Shown: positions 44,833 through 57,100, counted from the first letter of the stretch. The stretch: DNA of 64,000 bases from Jeotgalibacillus soli (GCF_000829435.1 NZ_JXRP01000014.1:17918-81917), one strand, 5' to 3'. Made by a program: numbers and translations. The notes: generated by a model from the letters alone, not told the origin.

Positions 44833-44903
44833 TTTTTTGTGCCTCCATTCTTTGTTTTAGCATAATCATTTCGTATACTAATAGTAGAAATGAGGTGCTG
44901 TTA

Positions 44904-45245
44904 ATGTCAATAGAGAAACGTTATAGTACAATGTCAAAGCATGAATTAAACCAGGAAATTGCTGCATTAAAGGAAAAAGCCCGCAAAGCAGAACAGTTAG
45001 GAATTGTGAATGAATTTGCGGTTCTTGAACGAAAAGCAATTATGGCTCAGGCGTATTTGCTTGACTCTAAACAATATAAGCCGGGAACTGTGTATGCAAT
45101 CCTAGGAGATCCGGGCAGTTATTTTAAAATTGATTATCTCAACGGCGTTTTTGCTTGGGGGTACCGCTTAAGAGGCGAGAAACAGCTGGAAGCACTTCCA
45201 ATTTCTATGCTTGAGCTGTCAGGTGAAGACCACCAGCAGGGTTGA
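44904..45245 (+). CDS. yfhH: YfhH-family protein (DUF1811)
   Basis: 113-residue protein of unknown function conserved in bacilli: an N-terminal helix pair (EKRYSTMSKHELNQEIAALKEK in part) and a C-terminal small barrel-like region with FKIDYLNGVFAWGYRL and EALPISMLEL. ATG 44904 has GAGGTG eight bases upstream; the longer frame to 44814 crosses the SDR start. Position after recX is as in B. subtilis. Confidence 0.9.
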   Translation: MSIEKRYSTMSKHELNQEIAALKEKARKAEQLGIVNEFAVLERKAIMAQAYLLDSKQYKPGTVYAILGDPGSYFKIDYLNGVFAWGYRLRGEKQLEALPISMLELSGEDHQQG

Positions 45246-45270
45246 TCAGTACAGCAATTTATACATAATC

Positions 45271-45312
45271 CAGGCATATCCATTTCTATTTGAAATGGAT
45301 ATGCCTTTTTTA
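45271..45312 (+). terminator. yfhH terminator
   Basis: Perfect 14-bp stem (45273-45286 with 45292-45305), five-base loop, six T. Confidence 0.94.
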
Positions 45313-45323
45313 TGAATGAACGT

Positions 45324-46564
45324 CTAGCGATTTTGGAGGTTAGGGTTTCGAACAGAATACGAGGCAGAGCTTGTATTTTGATCCAGTCTTTTCATATTAA
45401 CAGCAATCATGGGCCCAATAACACAAAGGATAAGGTTTGTAATGATGATTGCTGACCAGACGCGCCATTCCCATACATAACCAAGTAAATACGTACAGAC
45501 ACTCCCTCCAAGATAATAAATGAATAAATAGAGGGATGAGGCGCTTCCTTTTGCCTCGTCAGCTTTCATACTAACCCAGTTCATCACCGCAGCGTGCGAA
45601 AAGAAAAAGCCAAAGCATAGCAGTGCGAGTCCAATTAATATGACGAATAGGGAAGCCATCCACGTAAGTAATATACCCAATATCATGATGCATAGCCCCA
45701 GCATAATACGTTGGGGAATAGCCATAAATGTGTTAAATTTGCCGGATAAGGTTGAACTAAATGTACCAGCCAAATGAGTTAAAAATAAAAAACCCATCCG
45801 GCAGTAGATAATTTGTACGGCTTATCTTGAAGGTAGTAAGCTACATAGTTGAAGATCCCCCATAAATACGAAAAAAGTAATTCCAGCCATATAGTAGGCT
45901 TGTCGTACGACTGTTGATTTTAACTGTGAAATTAATTCCTGATGTGCACCTGTGATCGAAAATGGCTTTGGTGTGAAGTGATTTGATTTCGGTAATAAAA
46001 TGACGAATAAAATAAAGCATATGACCCCGATCAAACCCATGAATAAACATGATGCCTGCCAATTCCATACATCTGCTACAATACCGCTTATGATTCTTCC
46101 GCCCATCCCGCAATTGTATTTCCGCTTATGAAGATTCCGATTGCTACGCCCATTGCCTTTGTGCTAAATTCGTCGCCTATATAAGCATAGGCAATAACAG
46201 GAAGACTGCCAAGTGCGATCCCCTGTATGGCTCTCAGCAGCAGCAGTAAAGTGAAAGTAGGAGCAAAACAAAGGGCGATCGATAATAAGGATGTTGCTAT
46301 AAGTCCTATGGTTATAAGATTTCTCCGGCCTACTGCATCTGACAGGGGACCAAAAAATAATAAGGAAAAGCTTAATGTCAATGTCATAATCGACACGGAT
46401 AAACTAGCGATCGCAGATGAAACATTAAATTCAGTCGAGATTAAAGGGAGGATTGGCTGTATCGCATGCAAATTCGAAAAAACCAAAAAAGCTCCGATAC
46501 TTAAAGCAAAGGAAGCCGCTTTAAATTTTACGGTATGTTCTTGTATGCAAGGATTATCTTTCAA
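45324..46564 (-). pseudogene. MFS transporter broken by three frameshifts (yfhI position)
   Basis: Three overlapping minus-strand frames together give one complete MFS protein of about 400 residues. Frame 1 (46564 to 46088) ends SGNTIAGWAEES, where the family frame would go on as NTIAGMGGRIISG: one base lost near 46106 in GGATGGG. Frame 2 (to 45822) breaks near 45858 in a run of G (one base gained; expected MGIFNYVAYYL). A short third frame is lost again near 45798, also at GGATGGG. The last frame runs from there to the stop at 45324. The N-terminal motif FGPLSDAVGRRNLI is intact. It lies between yfhH and yfhJ, where B. subtilis has yfhI. Confidence 0.88.
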
Positions 46565-46843
46565 TATAGCTCCGCCATTAATGTGAAAATTTACTATATA
46601 TTAAGTATAGAGTAATGCCTATGGCTCAACAATCTTTATATTCAGAATAGTACAAGTGCAGCTGTATAGTAGTCATATGGATATTGGATGAAAGGTTTTT
46701 GTTCAGATATAGGATAAGTGATGGGTGAAGAATTTATTTTCCTCGAGCACGCTAACCATGCATCTGAGAAGAAGTTATTGTATAATGGTGGCGTTTAAGG
46801 GCTTCGCCGAATACTTGCTCTTAACAAGAGGAGGAGACGAGAC

Positions 46844-47113
46844 ATGAAAGATTACCATGATCGATTAGTAGAACAGCTGTTAGAACAAAATAATACGTTA
46901 AGCGTTGCTCGTGCTCGTGTCTGGGTTGAACTTCTTTGGTCAGACTTTGAAGCAACATATGCAAAAGCAGGTCACGAATATAAAGGGCATGAAATGACGG
47001 AACGTGTTGTAAGTCAATGGATTAATAATTATGGGCCGCGCCTTCACGAATTTGCATCATTGAACCCTAAATACGTCAATTTATTAAATTCTGATCAAGA
47101 TCCATTACATTAA
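46844..47113 (+). CDS. yfhJ: YfhJ-family protein (WVELL motif)
   Basis: A small 89-residue protein of unknown function with the family's WVELLWSDFEATYAKAG and EMTERVVSQWI motifs. GAGGAGG lies upstream of the ATG. A TATAAT at 46781-46786 may be the -10, without a good -35. Followed by a strong terminator. In B. subtilis yfhJ has the same neighbours before the sspK-yfhL-yfhM region, which is absent here. Confidence 0.9.
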   Translation: MKDYHDRLVEQLLEQNNTLSVARARVWVELLWSDFEATYAKAGHEYKGHEMTERVVSQWINNYGPRLHEFASLNPKYVNLLNSDQDPLH

Positions 47114-47122
47114 TGACAACGG

Positions 47123-47165
47123 AAAGGCTGACGCATCCATTTTTTTGATGCGCCAGCCTTTTTTG
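47123..47165 (+). terminator. yfhJ terminator
   Basis: AAAGGCTGACGCATC pairs with GATGCGCCAGCCTTT (one mismatch), six-T run. It could also stop yfhP from the other side. Confidence 0.92.
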
Positions 47166-47184
47166 GTGGAAAACAGTGCTTATC

Positions 47185-48168
47185 CTATTCGTTTGGCAGG
47201 AAATCAAGCTTTCTTTGCAGCTTTTCTTCACTGAAGATCCATCCCGTATAGGAGCTTAAGATATTGAGGTCTTTATCCATCTGAACAACGGCAACAAAAG
47301 GATAATGGTCGTTGCTTCGGTAGCGTAAATCAATAAAGCGTACTTCATATTGATCATCTGACTCAACCAGCTCCCACCGGTAAATGGGCGAGAAGGAGAG
47401 GAATGCTGATATATTTTTATCCGTTTTCGCTTTATTTAATACGTCTGTTTCAGGTACCGGAATTCGTTTGAATTTATCATGAATTGTGATGGATCGGCCA
47501 TAGGCTCTTCCTACATAAAAGTGCTCCTTGGTTTCTGCAGCAATTCGCCACTGGTAAAACCTCATTGTAGGAGCGATAATGATATTCTCGGCTTCTGGAA
47601 TGGTACTTTTAATTGAATGTCTGACTGCTGACTGCAGCATAAAGCGCAAAACATAATAGACAACAATGATGCCGTACATTGTTAGGAAAGTCGGAACTGG
47701 ATCAACACCGAATCCCCAAATCATTAGACCAACAATATGAATGCCAAAAATAAACGGATCAAAGGTGTTAATGATACCTAAAGCAATCCACTTGGATGAA
47801 AATGGGCGCAGCGCCTGTGTTCCGTACGAATTAAAAATATCAACAAACACATGTAAAAATACCGCTAAAAATGTCCAAAGCCATAAATGTAAAAGATTCG
47901 CTTCAGGGAAAAATGGAAACAGTGCTCCGGTAATGGCAATTGGCCATAGAGCTACAGCAGGTATTGAGTGGGTAATTCCGCGGTGATGTCGTATATAAAC
48001 AGCATTGTTTCGCAGTTTTAATATGGTATCTGCATCAGGGGCTTGTGAGCCAATTACTACTGCAATGAGAACACTCTGTGCCGTGGCAGGGCTATTTGCC
48101 ACAATAGGATCGATCATGGCCAGACCGCCTAAAGCAAATCCCATTACAATATGAGTTCCTGTGTCCAA
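47185..48168 (-). CDS. yfhP: Membrane-bound metal-dependent hydrolase YfhP
   Basis: YdjM/YfhP-family membrane protein of 327 residues: N-terminal hydrolase domain with MDTGTHIVMGFALGGL, QAPDADTI and RHHRGITHS (His/Asp cluster likely to bind metal), several TM segments (about 90-190) and a soluble C-terminal domain. The family's B. subtilis member is described as a regulator of its own operon, and the reaction is not known. Transcribed opposite to mutY. A modest ribosome site (AGGGT) precedes the ATG. Confidence 0.9.
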   Translation of the reverse strand: MDTGTHIVMGFALGGLAMIDPIVANSPATAQSVLIAVVIGSQAPDADTILKLRNNAVYIRHHRGITHSIPAVALWPIAITGALFPFFPEANLLHLWLWTFLAVFLHVFVDIFNSYGTQALRPFSSKWIALGIINTFDPFIFGIHIVGLMIWGFGVDPVPTFLTMYGIIVVYYVLRFMLQSAVRHSIKSTIPEAENIIIAPTMRFYQWRIAAETKEHFYVGRAYGRSITIHDKFKRIPVPETDVLNKAKTDKNISAFLSFSPIYRWELVESDDQYEVRFIDLRYRSNDHYPFVAVVQMDKDLNILSSYTGWIFSEEKLQRKLDFLPNE

Positions 48169-48366
48169 ATGAAACCCTCCATTCTATGAATGTTGTTTTC
48201 TCCATAATCTAGTGTAAAATTAGATCGGATTGTTCTCATTATCATAAACAATTGTATGAAATGCAATGAATAATCCGTTACAATCACAATAAGTATTTGA
48301 CATAAAAGAAGGCGTATGATCACTATTCCCATTTTGCAAGATGAAATAACATATTCGGAGGTTTGC

Positions 48367-50252
<1,886 letters not shown>

Positions 50253-50314
50253 AAATTTATTGTATAGACTCACTCCGGGGTGGTTACATTAACTAGCGTG
50301 GAGGTGAGAAAACA

Positions 50315-50626
50315 ATGAACAAGCAAAACAAAAATGCTCAAGCAGGTAACTCTAAAATTGCGAATAGCACAGCAAGTGCAGGCCAAAACTTCACAACTGA
50401 ATTTGGTTCTGAAACTGCAGCAGGTACGAATGTTCAGGAAGTAAAACGCCAAAACGCTCAATCAGCTGGCTCTAGTCAGGCAGCAGGTGCTGGTCAAAAC
50501 TTCACAACTGAATTTGGTTCTGAAACTGTAGCAGGTACGAATCTTCAGGAAGTAAAGCGCCAAAACCAACAAGCTGAATCAAAAAAAGCGCAATCTTCTA
50601 CAACACCAAATCAAGGTCAAAGCTAA
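50315..50626 (+). CDS. sspE: Gamma-type small acid-soluble spore protein SspE
   Basis: Spore amino-acid storage protein, degraded by GPR in germination. The 103-residue protein consists of two near-identical 28-residue repeats beginning AGQNFTTEFGSET (22-49 and 59-86), both with the GPR-type cleavage site in TEFGSE, joined by Gln/Ala/Ser-rich linkers. GGAGGTGAG before ATG 50315. Terminator follows. A sigma-G promoter would be expected; TGTATA at about 50263 is a possible -35 but no good -10 was found at the right distance. Confidence 0.95.
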   Translation: MNKQNKNAQAGNSKIANSTASAGQNFTTEFGSETAAGTNVQEVKRQNAQSAGSSQAAGAGQNFTTEFGSETVAGTNLQEVKRQNQQAESKKAQSSTTPNQGQS

Positions 50627-50638
50627 ATCATTGTAATA

Positions 50639-50678
50639 ACCAAACCCATTCCTGTTTGCAGGAGTGGGTTTGGCATTT
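50639..50678 (+). terminator. sspE terminator
   Basis: CCAAACCCATTCCTG pairs with CAGGAGTGGGTTTGG (one mismatch) around a four-base loop, then ATTTATT. Confidence 0.88.
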
Positions 50679-50821
50679 ATTAAGAGGTGTAGTACAAATG
50701 AATGTGTGGAGTAATACATACTTGAGGTCTGTTTTTCGACAAAACAATCACTTGCCTGACAATAGTAGTCAAAGGGATTTCAACGGCAATATCGAATCTC
50801 TAGTAGTCAGGAGGGATTGTG

Positions 50822-51058
50822 TTGAATTTATTTAAACAGAAGGTCAATGATCAAATTCAGATTGCTGAACAGCTTTTGCTGCTGCAGGATGAATTTGATC
50901 AGAAAAAAAGAATGCTGAATATGCTGCACACACTTGAGATAAATGAGTCAGCAGCCTATCTATCAGAACATCTAAGTGAACTTAATTTACAGCTAAAGGA
51001 AGCACAAAAAAAGTTTGATGAAAAAATGAATGATGTACTACAAACCCACAGATCATAA
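50822..51058 (+). CDS. ygaB: YgaB-family coiled-coil protein
   Basis: A small (78-residue) soluble, largely helical protein of unknown function (EQLLLLQDEFDQKKRMLNML, then two more heptad-like stretches). TTG 50822 and GTG 50819 are both in frame behind GGAGGGA; TTG has the better spacing. Position between sspE and ygaC is as in B. subtilis, and that is the main reason for the name. Confidence 0.78.
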   Translation: MNLFKQKVNDQIQIAEQLLLLQDEFDQKKRMLNMLHTLEINESAAYLSEHLSELNLQLKEAQKKFDEKMNDVLQTHRS

Positions 51059-51199
51059 AAAAATGTAAAATACTTGAGCCCCGTTGTCTCTCGGTGGCTC
51101 TTTTTCGCGTGAAAGGGTATAATGGTAAAATACAGAAGCGAGCGGTCCCCAAAAATCGGGAAATATAATTGAAGCTTTAATAAAGGCAGGCGATGGACG

Positions 51200-51745
51200 A
51201 TGACGCTACCAGCTGAAGGGAAAAGCATACAAATACATAGCTATAAACATGACGGTCAAATCCATCGTATCTGGCAGGAAACGACGGTTCTTAAAGGAAC
51301 GCGAAATATTGTAATCGGTGGAAATGATCGTACCATTGTGACGGAGTCAGATGGACGAACATGGCTTACGCGTGAACCGGCAATATGCTACTTTCATGCG
51401 GAGCATTGGTTCAATATCATTTGTATGCTGCGTGAGGATGGAGTTTATTATTACTGTAATATTAGCTCACCATTTGTATATGACGAGGAAGCGCTGAAAT
51501 ATATTGACTATGATTTGGATATTAAGGTTTATCCAGACATGTCCTACACATTATTGGATGAAGATGAATATGAAGAGCATCGTAAGCAGATGGGATATCC
51601 TAATGTAATTGATCATATTCTGCAGCGGAATGTGGATAAGCTAATCAGATGGATTAAGCAAAGAAGAGGACCATTTGCTCCGGATTTTATTGATGTATGG
51701 TATAGTAGATATTTATCTCAAAAACGATACCGCCAAAAAGATTAA
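51200..51745 (+). CDS. ygaC: DUF402 nucleoside tri/diphosphatase (YgaC/NtdP)
   Basis: Cytosolic phosphatase of the DUF402 fold that hydrolyses nucleoside tri- and diphosphates in the studied family members. The 181-residue protein has [40 protein letters not shown] and [13 protein letters not shown] (metal-binding acidic residues), plus DEDEYEEH. Start ATG 51200 has AAAGGCAGG about ten bases upstream. A terminator lies just downstream. Same order as B. subtilis ygaC-ygaD. Confidence 0.9.
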   Translation: MTLPAEGKSIQIHSYKHDGQIHRIWQETTVLKGTRNIVIGGNDRTIVTESDGRTWLTREPAICYFHAEHWFNIICMLREDGVYYYCNISSPFVYDEEALKYIDYDLDIKVYPDMSYTLLDEDEYEEHRKQMGYPNVIDHILQRNVDKLIRWIKQRRGPFAPDFIDVWYSRYLSQKRYRQKD

Positions 51746-51756
51746 AGAACTTCTTT

Positions 51757-51787
51757 TACCTGTTGGTGAACATTCAACAGGTTTTTT
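51757..51787 (+). terminator. ygaC terminator
   Basis: ACCTGTTG (51758-51765) with CAACAGGT (51775-51782) and a T-run, upstream of ygaD. Confidence 0.85.
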
Positions 51788-51819
51788 CATGCTTTTACTA
51801 CGCAAGGAGTCGATTATCA

Positions 51820-53571
51820 TTGGATAGTATTAAACGCTATATGGCTTTTGTTAAACCGTACAAATGGCTAATAATTCTCACACTTGTTATAGGAATTATT
51901 AAATTTGCCATCCCTTTATTAATTCCAGTCCTTATTCAACACGTCATTGACGACATAATAAATAATCCGAATCAGGCAGATTCAGATAAAGTCTCATCAT
52001 TGTATTGGATCATTGGAATGTCTGTTATATTATTTGTTATTTTACGTCCTCCTGTGGAATATTACAGACAATATTTTGCTCAATGGACAAGTAATAAAAT
52101 TTTGTTTGATATTCGAGACCAGCTTTTTTCCCATATGCAAAAGCTGAGCTTTAAATATTATTCAAATACAAGAGCTGGCGAAGTCATTTCCCGGGTTATT
52201 AATGATGTTGAGCAAACAAAGAACTTTGTTATGACCGGGCTGATGAACTTGTGGCTTGATATGGCTACGATCCTAATCGCCATTGGGATTATGCTCACCT
52301 ATGATGTAAAGCTTACACTTGTCGCGATTATTGTGTTTCCTTTATATGCTTTTTCTGTCCAATACTTTTTCGGTCGTTTACGTATACTCACGAGAGACCG
52401 CTCTCAAGCGCTTGCGGAGGTTCAAGGGTATTTGCACGAACGCGTTCAGGGAATGAGTGTTATCAAAAGCTTTGTAGTCGAAGATCATGAACAAAAACAA
52501 TTTGATGGAAAAAATGGCAATTTCCTATCAAAAGCAATTGATCAGACAAAGTGGAATGCAAAGGCATTTGCCGTTGTGAATACAATAACTGATATAGCCC
52601 CGCTTATTGTTATTGGCTATGCCGGCTACAGGGTAATAGAAGGAGACTTATCATTAGGTGTAATGGTTGCGTTTATCGCTTATGTTGAGCGTTTATACAA
52701 TCCTCTTCGCCGGCTTGTGAACAGTTCAACGACATTAACACAATCCATTGCCTCAATGGATAGAGTATTTGAGCTTATTGATGAGAAATATGATATTGAA
52801 GATCGCCCGAATGCAAAAGAAGTAAAAAATGTAAGAGGTGAGATCGTATTTGATCACGTATCATTTGCTTACGATGAAAATGAAGCAGATGTATTAAAGG
52901 ATGCCCATCTGCACGTTCAGTCAGGAGAGACCATTGCATTCGTTGGTATGAGCGGGGGAGGTAAATCAACCATCGTCAGCTTAATTCCGCGTTTTTATGA
53001 TGTTACAAAGGGACGAGTGCTGTTGGATGGGACAGACATTCGGGATTATAAGGTGAGAAGCCTTCGTAACCAAATTGGAATGGTTCTGCAGGACAATATA
53101 TTGTTTAGTGAATCGGTTATGATGAATATCAAAATGGGGAACCCGGAAGCAACAGAAGAAGAAGTGATACAAGCAGCCAAAGCCGCTAATGCCCACGACT
53201 TTATTATGGAGCTGTCTGAAGGTTATAACACTAAGGTTGGGGAAAGAGGAGTAAAGCTTTCTGGAGGACAGAAGCAGCGTGTGGCTATCGCACGAGTATT
53301 CCTGAAAAATCCGCCTATTCTTATTTTGGATGAGGCAACATCAGCACTTGACCTGGAAAGTGAGCATCTCATACAAGAAGCGATTGAAATATTAGCAAAG
53401 GATCGAACGACCTTTATCGTGGCGCATCGATTATCAACGATTACACATGCTGACCGAATTGTTGTCATAGATCATGGGCAAATCGCCGAGAGTGGTTCAC
53501 ATCAACAGCTTATGAAACAAAAAGGCTTGTACTATAATCTATTTCAAGTACAGCAGCTTGATCAAGATTAA
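51820..53571 (+). CDS. ygaD: Half-size ABC exporter YgaD
   Basis: Membrane ABC exporter of 583 residues that would work as a homodimer; substrate unknown. Six TM segments (to about 310) and a nucleotide-binding domain with Walker [10 protein letters not shown], signature LSGGQKQR, Walker [13 protein letters not shown] and H-loop VAHRLST. I chose TTG 51820 ([16 protein letters not shown], as in B. subtilis) with AAGGAG about 11 bases upstream; the frame to 51763 passes through the ygaC terminator. Ends in a shared terminator with ygaE. Confidence 0.92.
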   Translation: MDSIKRYMAFVKPYKWLIILTLVIGIIKFAIPLLIPVLIQHVIDDIINNPNQADSDKVSSLYWIIGMSVILFVILRPPVEYYRQYFAQWTSNKILFDIRDQLFSHMQKLSFKYYSNTRAGEVISRVINDVEQTKNFVMTGLMNLWLDMATILIAIGIMLTYDVKLTLVAIIVFPLYAFSVQYFFGRLRILTRDRSQALAEVQGYLHERVQGMSVIKSFVVEDHEQKQFDGKNGNFLSKAIDQTKWNAKAFAVVNTITDIAPLIVIGYAGYRVIEGDLSLGVMVAFIAYVERLYNPLRRLVNSSTTLTQSIASMDRVFELIDEKYDIEDRPNAKEVKNVRGEIVFDHVSFAYDENEADVLKDAHLHVQSGETIAFVGMSGGGKSTIVSLIPRFYDVTKGRVLLDGTDIRDYKVRSLRNQIGMVLQDNILFSESVMMNIKMGNPEATEEEVIQAAKAANAHDFIMELSEGYNTKVGERGVKLSGGQKQRVAIARVFLKNPPILILDEATSALDLESEHLIQEAIEILAKDRTTFIVAHRLSTITHADRIVVIDHGQIAESGSHQQLMKQKGLYYNLFQVQQLDQD

Positions 53572-53615
53572 AAAACCAGAATGGGAAGGCACATGCCTTC
53601 CCATTCTGGTTTTTA
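53571..53615. terminator. Bidirectional terminator between ygaD and ygaE
   Basis: Perfect 20-bp stem (53571-53590 with 53595-53614) with a four-base loop and A/T ends, symmetrical for both convergent genes. Confidence 0.96.
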
Positions 53616-53618
53616 CTT

Positions 53619-54704
53619 TTAATCGATTTCCCTTTCAGGAATGACAACTTCATTTTCTTCGTGATGATAGGACTGAAGGCTTGCGATAAGGGTGTCAAGA
53701 TGTGCAAGATGTTCCTCATATTCAAGCATGGCAGACAATACATGCAGGAGATGGTATCCATTGTTACCTTCCTCATCTCTCGCTTTATTGACTTCTGTCA
53801 TAAAAATATCGGTTACTTCTTTATGATCCATACAAGTATGGTTCAACTGATCATTTTCATTTGTCGTTTTAATTTTCCCGACAAATCGTAGAAGTAATTG
53901 CTCATGATAGCTCATTAAACAATCAAGCTGCTCCTGAATAATCAATTGTAAAGACTCAGGAACATGATTAAGCTCATTTTCAAAACGATGAAGTCGTTTT
54001 AGTATTTCAAAACTTCTTCGCATGCTTGAAATCATTTGTCTGTAGACAACGAGCTTTCTCGTTTTTGCTACTGAGTTGCGTTTGAAATATCCGCGTTCTT
54101 CTTTATACATTAAATAGGTCTGGTCAATTTTAATTAAACGCTCTTTAAACTTTTCAATATCTTTTTTAAGAAGTCGATGTTCAGTTGCTCGACGTGTGCT
54201 TAAGCGAACCCACTTTACAATATCATCTGTCGTGGTAGAAATTTTATAGAAAAGCTTTGTTTCATATTTAGGTGGCAGAAAAATGAGATTAACAATGAAT
54301 GAGGAGAACACCCCAAGCATAATCGTCGCAAATCGTAACAGTGCAAATGTAATAAAATCCTCATTTTGCACTTCCATAATGGCGATTAATGTCACCAAGG
54401 CCAAACCGATCGTACTTTCAATACGCAATTTCAAAATAATGGTGATGGTAATAACAGCTGCTAAACCAATAATTACAACATGATTGCCAAAAAGCAATAC
54501 GAAGAGGACAGCAACAGCAGCACCAATCAAATTTGCTTGAATATGCTCTAAAATTGAGACAAACGAGCGATAAATGGTTGGCTGTACGACAAAGACGGCG
54601 GCAATCCCGGCAAAAATAGGGGATGGAAGTTGCAGCAATTGAGAAAGAAATAAGGCAAGGACAATGGCAATTCCCGTTTTTAATACTCGGGCACCAAGCT
54701 TCAT
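53619..54704 (-). CDS. ygaE: FUSC/aromatic acid exporter-family membrane protein YgaE
   Basis: Inner membrane protein of 361 residues: six TM segments in the first 150 residues (ArAE_1 type, beginning ARVLKTGIAIVLALFLSQLL) and a large soluble helical C-terminal part (about 160-340). Family members are thought to export aromatic acids or organise envelopes; no substrate known. AAAGGAT before ATG 54704. Convergent with ygaD as in B. subtilis. Confidence 0.88.
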   Translation of the reverse strand: MKLGARVLKTGIAIVLALFLSQLLQLPSPIFAGIAAVFVVQPTIYRSFVSILEHIQANLIGAAVAVLFVLLFGNHVVIIGLAAVITITIILKLRIESTIGLALVTLIAIMEVQNEDFITFALLRFATIMLGVFSSFIVNLIFLPPKYETKLFYKISTTTDDIVKWVRLSTRRATEHRLLKKDIEKFKERLIKIDQTYLMYKEERGYFKRNSVAKTRKLVVYRQMISSMRRSFEILKRLHRFENELNHVPESLQLIIQEQLDCLMSYHEQLLLRFVGKIKTTNENDQLNHTCMDHKEVTDIFMTEVNKARDEEGNNGYHLLHVLSAMLEYEEHLAHLDTLIASLQSYHHEENEVVIPEREID

Positions 54705-55191
54705 GTAATAAAAAGATCCTTTCTTGACGTTATAAATCCACGTTATTCATTGCCTGTGTTTCTCACATCAATATGTGATGAAAACCGTTCAGGCAATAGT
54801 AGTAATATACCTTGCTTCCATTGGGACTGCAATAGAGAAGCAGTAAATTCTTTGTATAAAAATCATGTATTTTATTTCATTTTTCTAAAGAAAAATCCGA
54901 TTAATAGTGGCTTTACCTTCTATACAAGGGAGTAAGCCTTTTCATTTATTTGACGTTTTGAAGTAATAAAATGAAAACAAAAAAAGAGGATAGCCTTTCT
55001 ATTATGTTCTTTACCTCTCTTTTAACTCAATTATTTAATCTGCATAGATGAGCTAATCGATCTAAAGCTGTACATTACATTGAACAAACATGCTTCCATT
55101 CTACTGTTGATAAGAAAAACACATCAGTAGATCAGGTGTTTGGAATACTGATTAATAAAAAGGTATTTGCTGCTAATATCGGTCTCAAAAC
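54705..55191. other. Intergenic region between ygaE and gsaB, no gene seen
   Basis: About 490 bases. A weak hairpin (AAAGAGG near 54972 with CCTCTCTTT near 55013) was noted. Short open frames on the plus strand have no ribosome site. It holds the ygaE promoter, which I could not pin down. Confidence 0.45.
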
Positions 55192-55241
55192 AGAAAAAAA
55201 TAAAGATCTGCATGAGCAAGAAGACATGCAAATCTTTATTT
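55192..55241 (-). terminator. gsaB terminator
   Basis: On the minus strand AAAGATTTGCATG pairs with CATGCAGATCTTT around a ten-base loop, then a T-run. Confidence 0.88.
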
Positions 55242-55260
55242 TAGTCAATAGTCATTTGAT

Positions 55261-56547
55261 TTAAAGGTTTTTAAAAGCGTAGTCAACTGCTTTAAGCGAT
55301 TGAATTACATCTTCTTCCGTGTGAGCAGTTGTTAAAAACCATGCTTCATATTTTGAAGGAGCCAGATTAATCCCCTGTGATAGCATCAGTTTAAAAAAGC
55401 GTGCGAAGATCTCTCCATCAGTCGCTTCAGCCTGCTCGTAGTTTATAATCTTTTGATCGGTAAAATAAATCGTCAGTGCCCCTTTTAAACGGTTGATGGT
55501 AATCGATACATCATGCTTGGCTGCTGAAGCTAGGATTCCCTCTTCAAGGATCGCTCCGAGACGGTCCATTTCTTCATAAACGCCTTCTTCTTTTAATACC
55601 TCTAAGCACGCAATCCCGGCTTGAATGGAAGCGGGATTTCCTGCCATTGTTCCTGCTTGATAAGCAGGCCCGAGTGGAGCAACCTTCTCCATAATATCAA
55701 TTCGTCCGCCATATGCACCGATCGGCAAACCGCCGCCAATAATTTTACCCAAAGCTGTTAAATCAGGTTTAATATTTAATAAATCTTGTGCTCCTCCGTA
55801 CATAAAACGGAATGCGGTAATAACTTCATCGTAGATGACAAGCGCTCCAGCTTCGTGTGTTAGGTCATTAATTTGCTGTAAAAAGCCAGGAAGCGGTTCA
55901 ACAATACCGAAGTTCCCCACAATCGGTTCAACCAAAACCGCAGCAATCTCATCGCCCCAAGCAGCTAATGCTTCTCTAAAGGGTTCGATGTCATTAAAGG
56001 GAACGGTAATAACTTCACTAGCAATATTTTTCGTTACCCCGGCAGAGTCCGGTGTTCCGAGAGTAGAGGGGCCTGAACCGGCTGCCACTAATACAAGATC
56101 AGAATGACCGTGATAGCATCCAGCAAATTTAATGATTTTATCTCGTCCTGTATATGCACGTGCTACTCGAATGGTCGTCATAACAGCTTCAGTGCCGGAA
56201 TTTACAAAGCGAATCTTCTCCATGGCAGGCATTGCCTCTTTAAGCATTTTGGCGAATGTTACCTCGTGCTTGGTAGGCGTTCCATATAAAATGCCCGATT
56301 CAGCTGCATGCTGAATGGCTTTTGTGATGTGGGGGTGAGCATGTCCCGTAATAATCGGTCCATATGCTGCCAGGTAATCAATATATTGATTACCATCAAT
56401 ATCCCAAAAATAGGCACCCTTCGCTCTTTCCATCGCAACGGGTGAGCCGCCTCCAACCGCTTTATATGAACGGGATGGACTGTTGACCCCACCAACTATA
56501 TGTTTTTGCGCTTCTTCATGAAGTCGCTCAGAATTTGAAAAATTCAT
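55261..56547 (-). CDS. gsaB: Glutamate-1-semialdehyde 2,1-aminomutase 2
   Basis: PLP enzyme that makes 5-aminolevulinate for haem, or a paralogue used as a back-up (GsaB in B. subtilis). The 428-residue protein has [33 protein letters not shown], the cofactor Asp in [11 protein letters not shown] and the PLP lysine in [18 protein letters not shown] chose ATG 56547 with GGAGGAG five bases upstream; ATG 56562 overlaps that site. Divergent from the channel gene. The main copy (hemL) would be elsewhere in the genome. Confidence 0.94.
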   Translation of the reverse strand: MNFSNSERLHEEAQKHIVGGVNSPSRSYKAVGGGSPVAMERAKGAYFWDIDGNQYIDYLAAYGPIITGHAHPHITKAIQHAAESGILYGTPTKHEVTFAKMLKEAMPAMEKIRFVNSGTEAVMTTIRVARAYTGRDKIIKFAGCYHGHSDLVLVAAGSGPSTLGTPDSAGVTKNIASEVITVPFNDIEPFREALAAWGDEIAAVLVEPIVGNFGIVEPLPGFLQQINDLTHEAGALVIYDEVITAFRFMYGGAQDLLNIKPDLTALGKIIGGGLPIGAYGGRIDIMEKVAPLGPAYQAGTMAGNPASIQAGIACLEVLKEEGVYEEMDRLGAILEEGILASAAKHDVSITINRLKGALTIYFTDQKIINYEQAEATDGEIFARFFKLMLSQGINLAPSKYEAWFLTTAHTEEDVIQSLKAVDYAFKNL

Positions 56548-56624
56548 TATGTCTCCTCCCAAGTTTTACGTCATAGGTATTGTAATATGGACAACTTGTT
56601 TGCGCAAATAAAGGAGGTTATCAA

Positions 56625-57029
56625 GTGGGATGGATTATCTTAATCATTGTGATTAGCATTACTGCATATGCAGTTAAGCACCTTTTAACAAGTACATGGG
56701 AAGGACAGGTTTTCTCCTTTAAAAATTTTCTCTTATTGACCGTAACCTACTCCGTTTTATTAATAGGCTTTGCAACAGTATTCACTGTTTTTACAATGGA
56801 AGGAATTCAAGTTATGCAGATGGTCGGGGGGGTTTCATCGTTTTGGGAGCTGTTTTCAACGGCTACTTATTTTAGCGGAATGATGCTCTTCTCTGTTGGG
56901 AATGGTGAAATTATCCCTGTTGGAATTGGGAGATGGATTACATTATTAGCCACTTTCTTAGGGCATGCTCTTCCTGTAACGGTTGTTTGGACACTGATTT
57001 TTCAACGTGCCCCATCCGGTTTAAAGTAG
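56625..57029 (+). CDS. Two-TM pore-type ion channel with an altered selectivity filter
   Basis: A 134-residue membrane protein with hydrophobic helices at about 2-18, 35-57 and 104-126 and a re-entrant pore-like segment at 74-98 (FWELFSTATYFSGMMLFSVGNGEIIP). The layout and VGxGxxxPVGxGR-like ending are those of Ion_trans_2 potassium channel subunits, but where TVGYGD is expected the residues are SVGNGE (90-95). GTG start with AAAGGAGG seven bases upstream. Between gsaB and bcp, where such a gene is often found in bacilli as far as I recall. Ion selectivity is open. Confidence 0.72.
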   Translation: MGWIILIIVISITAYAVKHLLTSTWEGQVFSFKNFLLLTVTYSVLLIGFATVFTVFTMEGIQVMQMVGGVSSFWELFSTATYFSGMMLFSVGNGEIIPVGIGRWITLLATFLGHALPVTVVWTLIFQRAPSGLK

Positions 57030-57100
57030 TCTTAAGTTGAACTCTTACCATCAATTCAGTATGCTGAATAATGACAAAGCAATCTAAGGAGGGCATTCAC

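Noticed and set aside
44814..44903. Upstream extension of yfhH (MQSDVSFFCAS...)
   Set aside because: It would overlap the divergent SDR start and skip a good ribosome site before ATG 44904.
50700..50835. 45-codon plus-strand frame beginning MNVWSNTYLR upstream of ygaB
   Set aside because: It has a fair ribosome site (AGAGGTG) but no family-like pattern and runs over the ygaB start; more likely chance in the sspE-ygaB gap.
55020..55264. Open plus-strand frame of about 67 codons (ANRSKAVHYIEQ... to NSHLI) opposite the gsaB 3' end
   Set aside because: No start codon or ribosome site, and it runs through the gsaB terminator.
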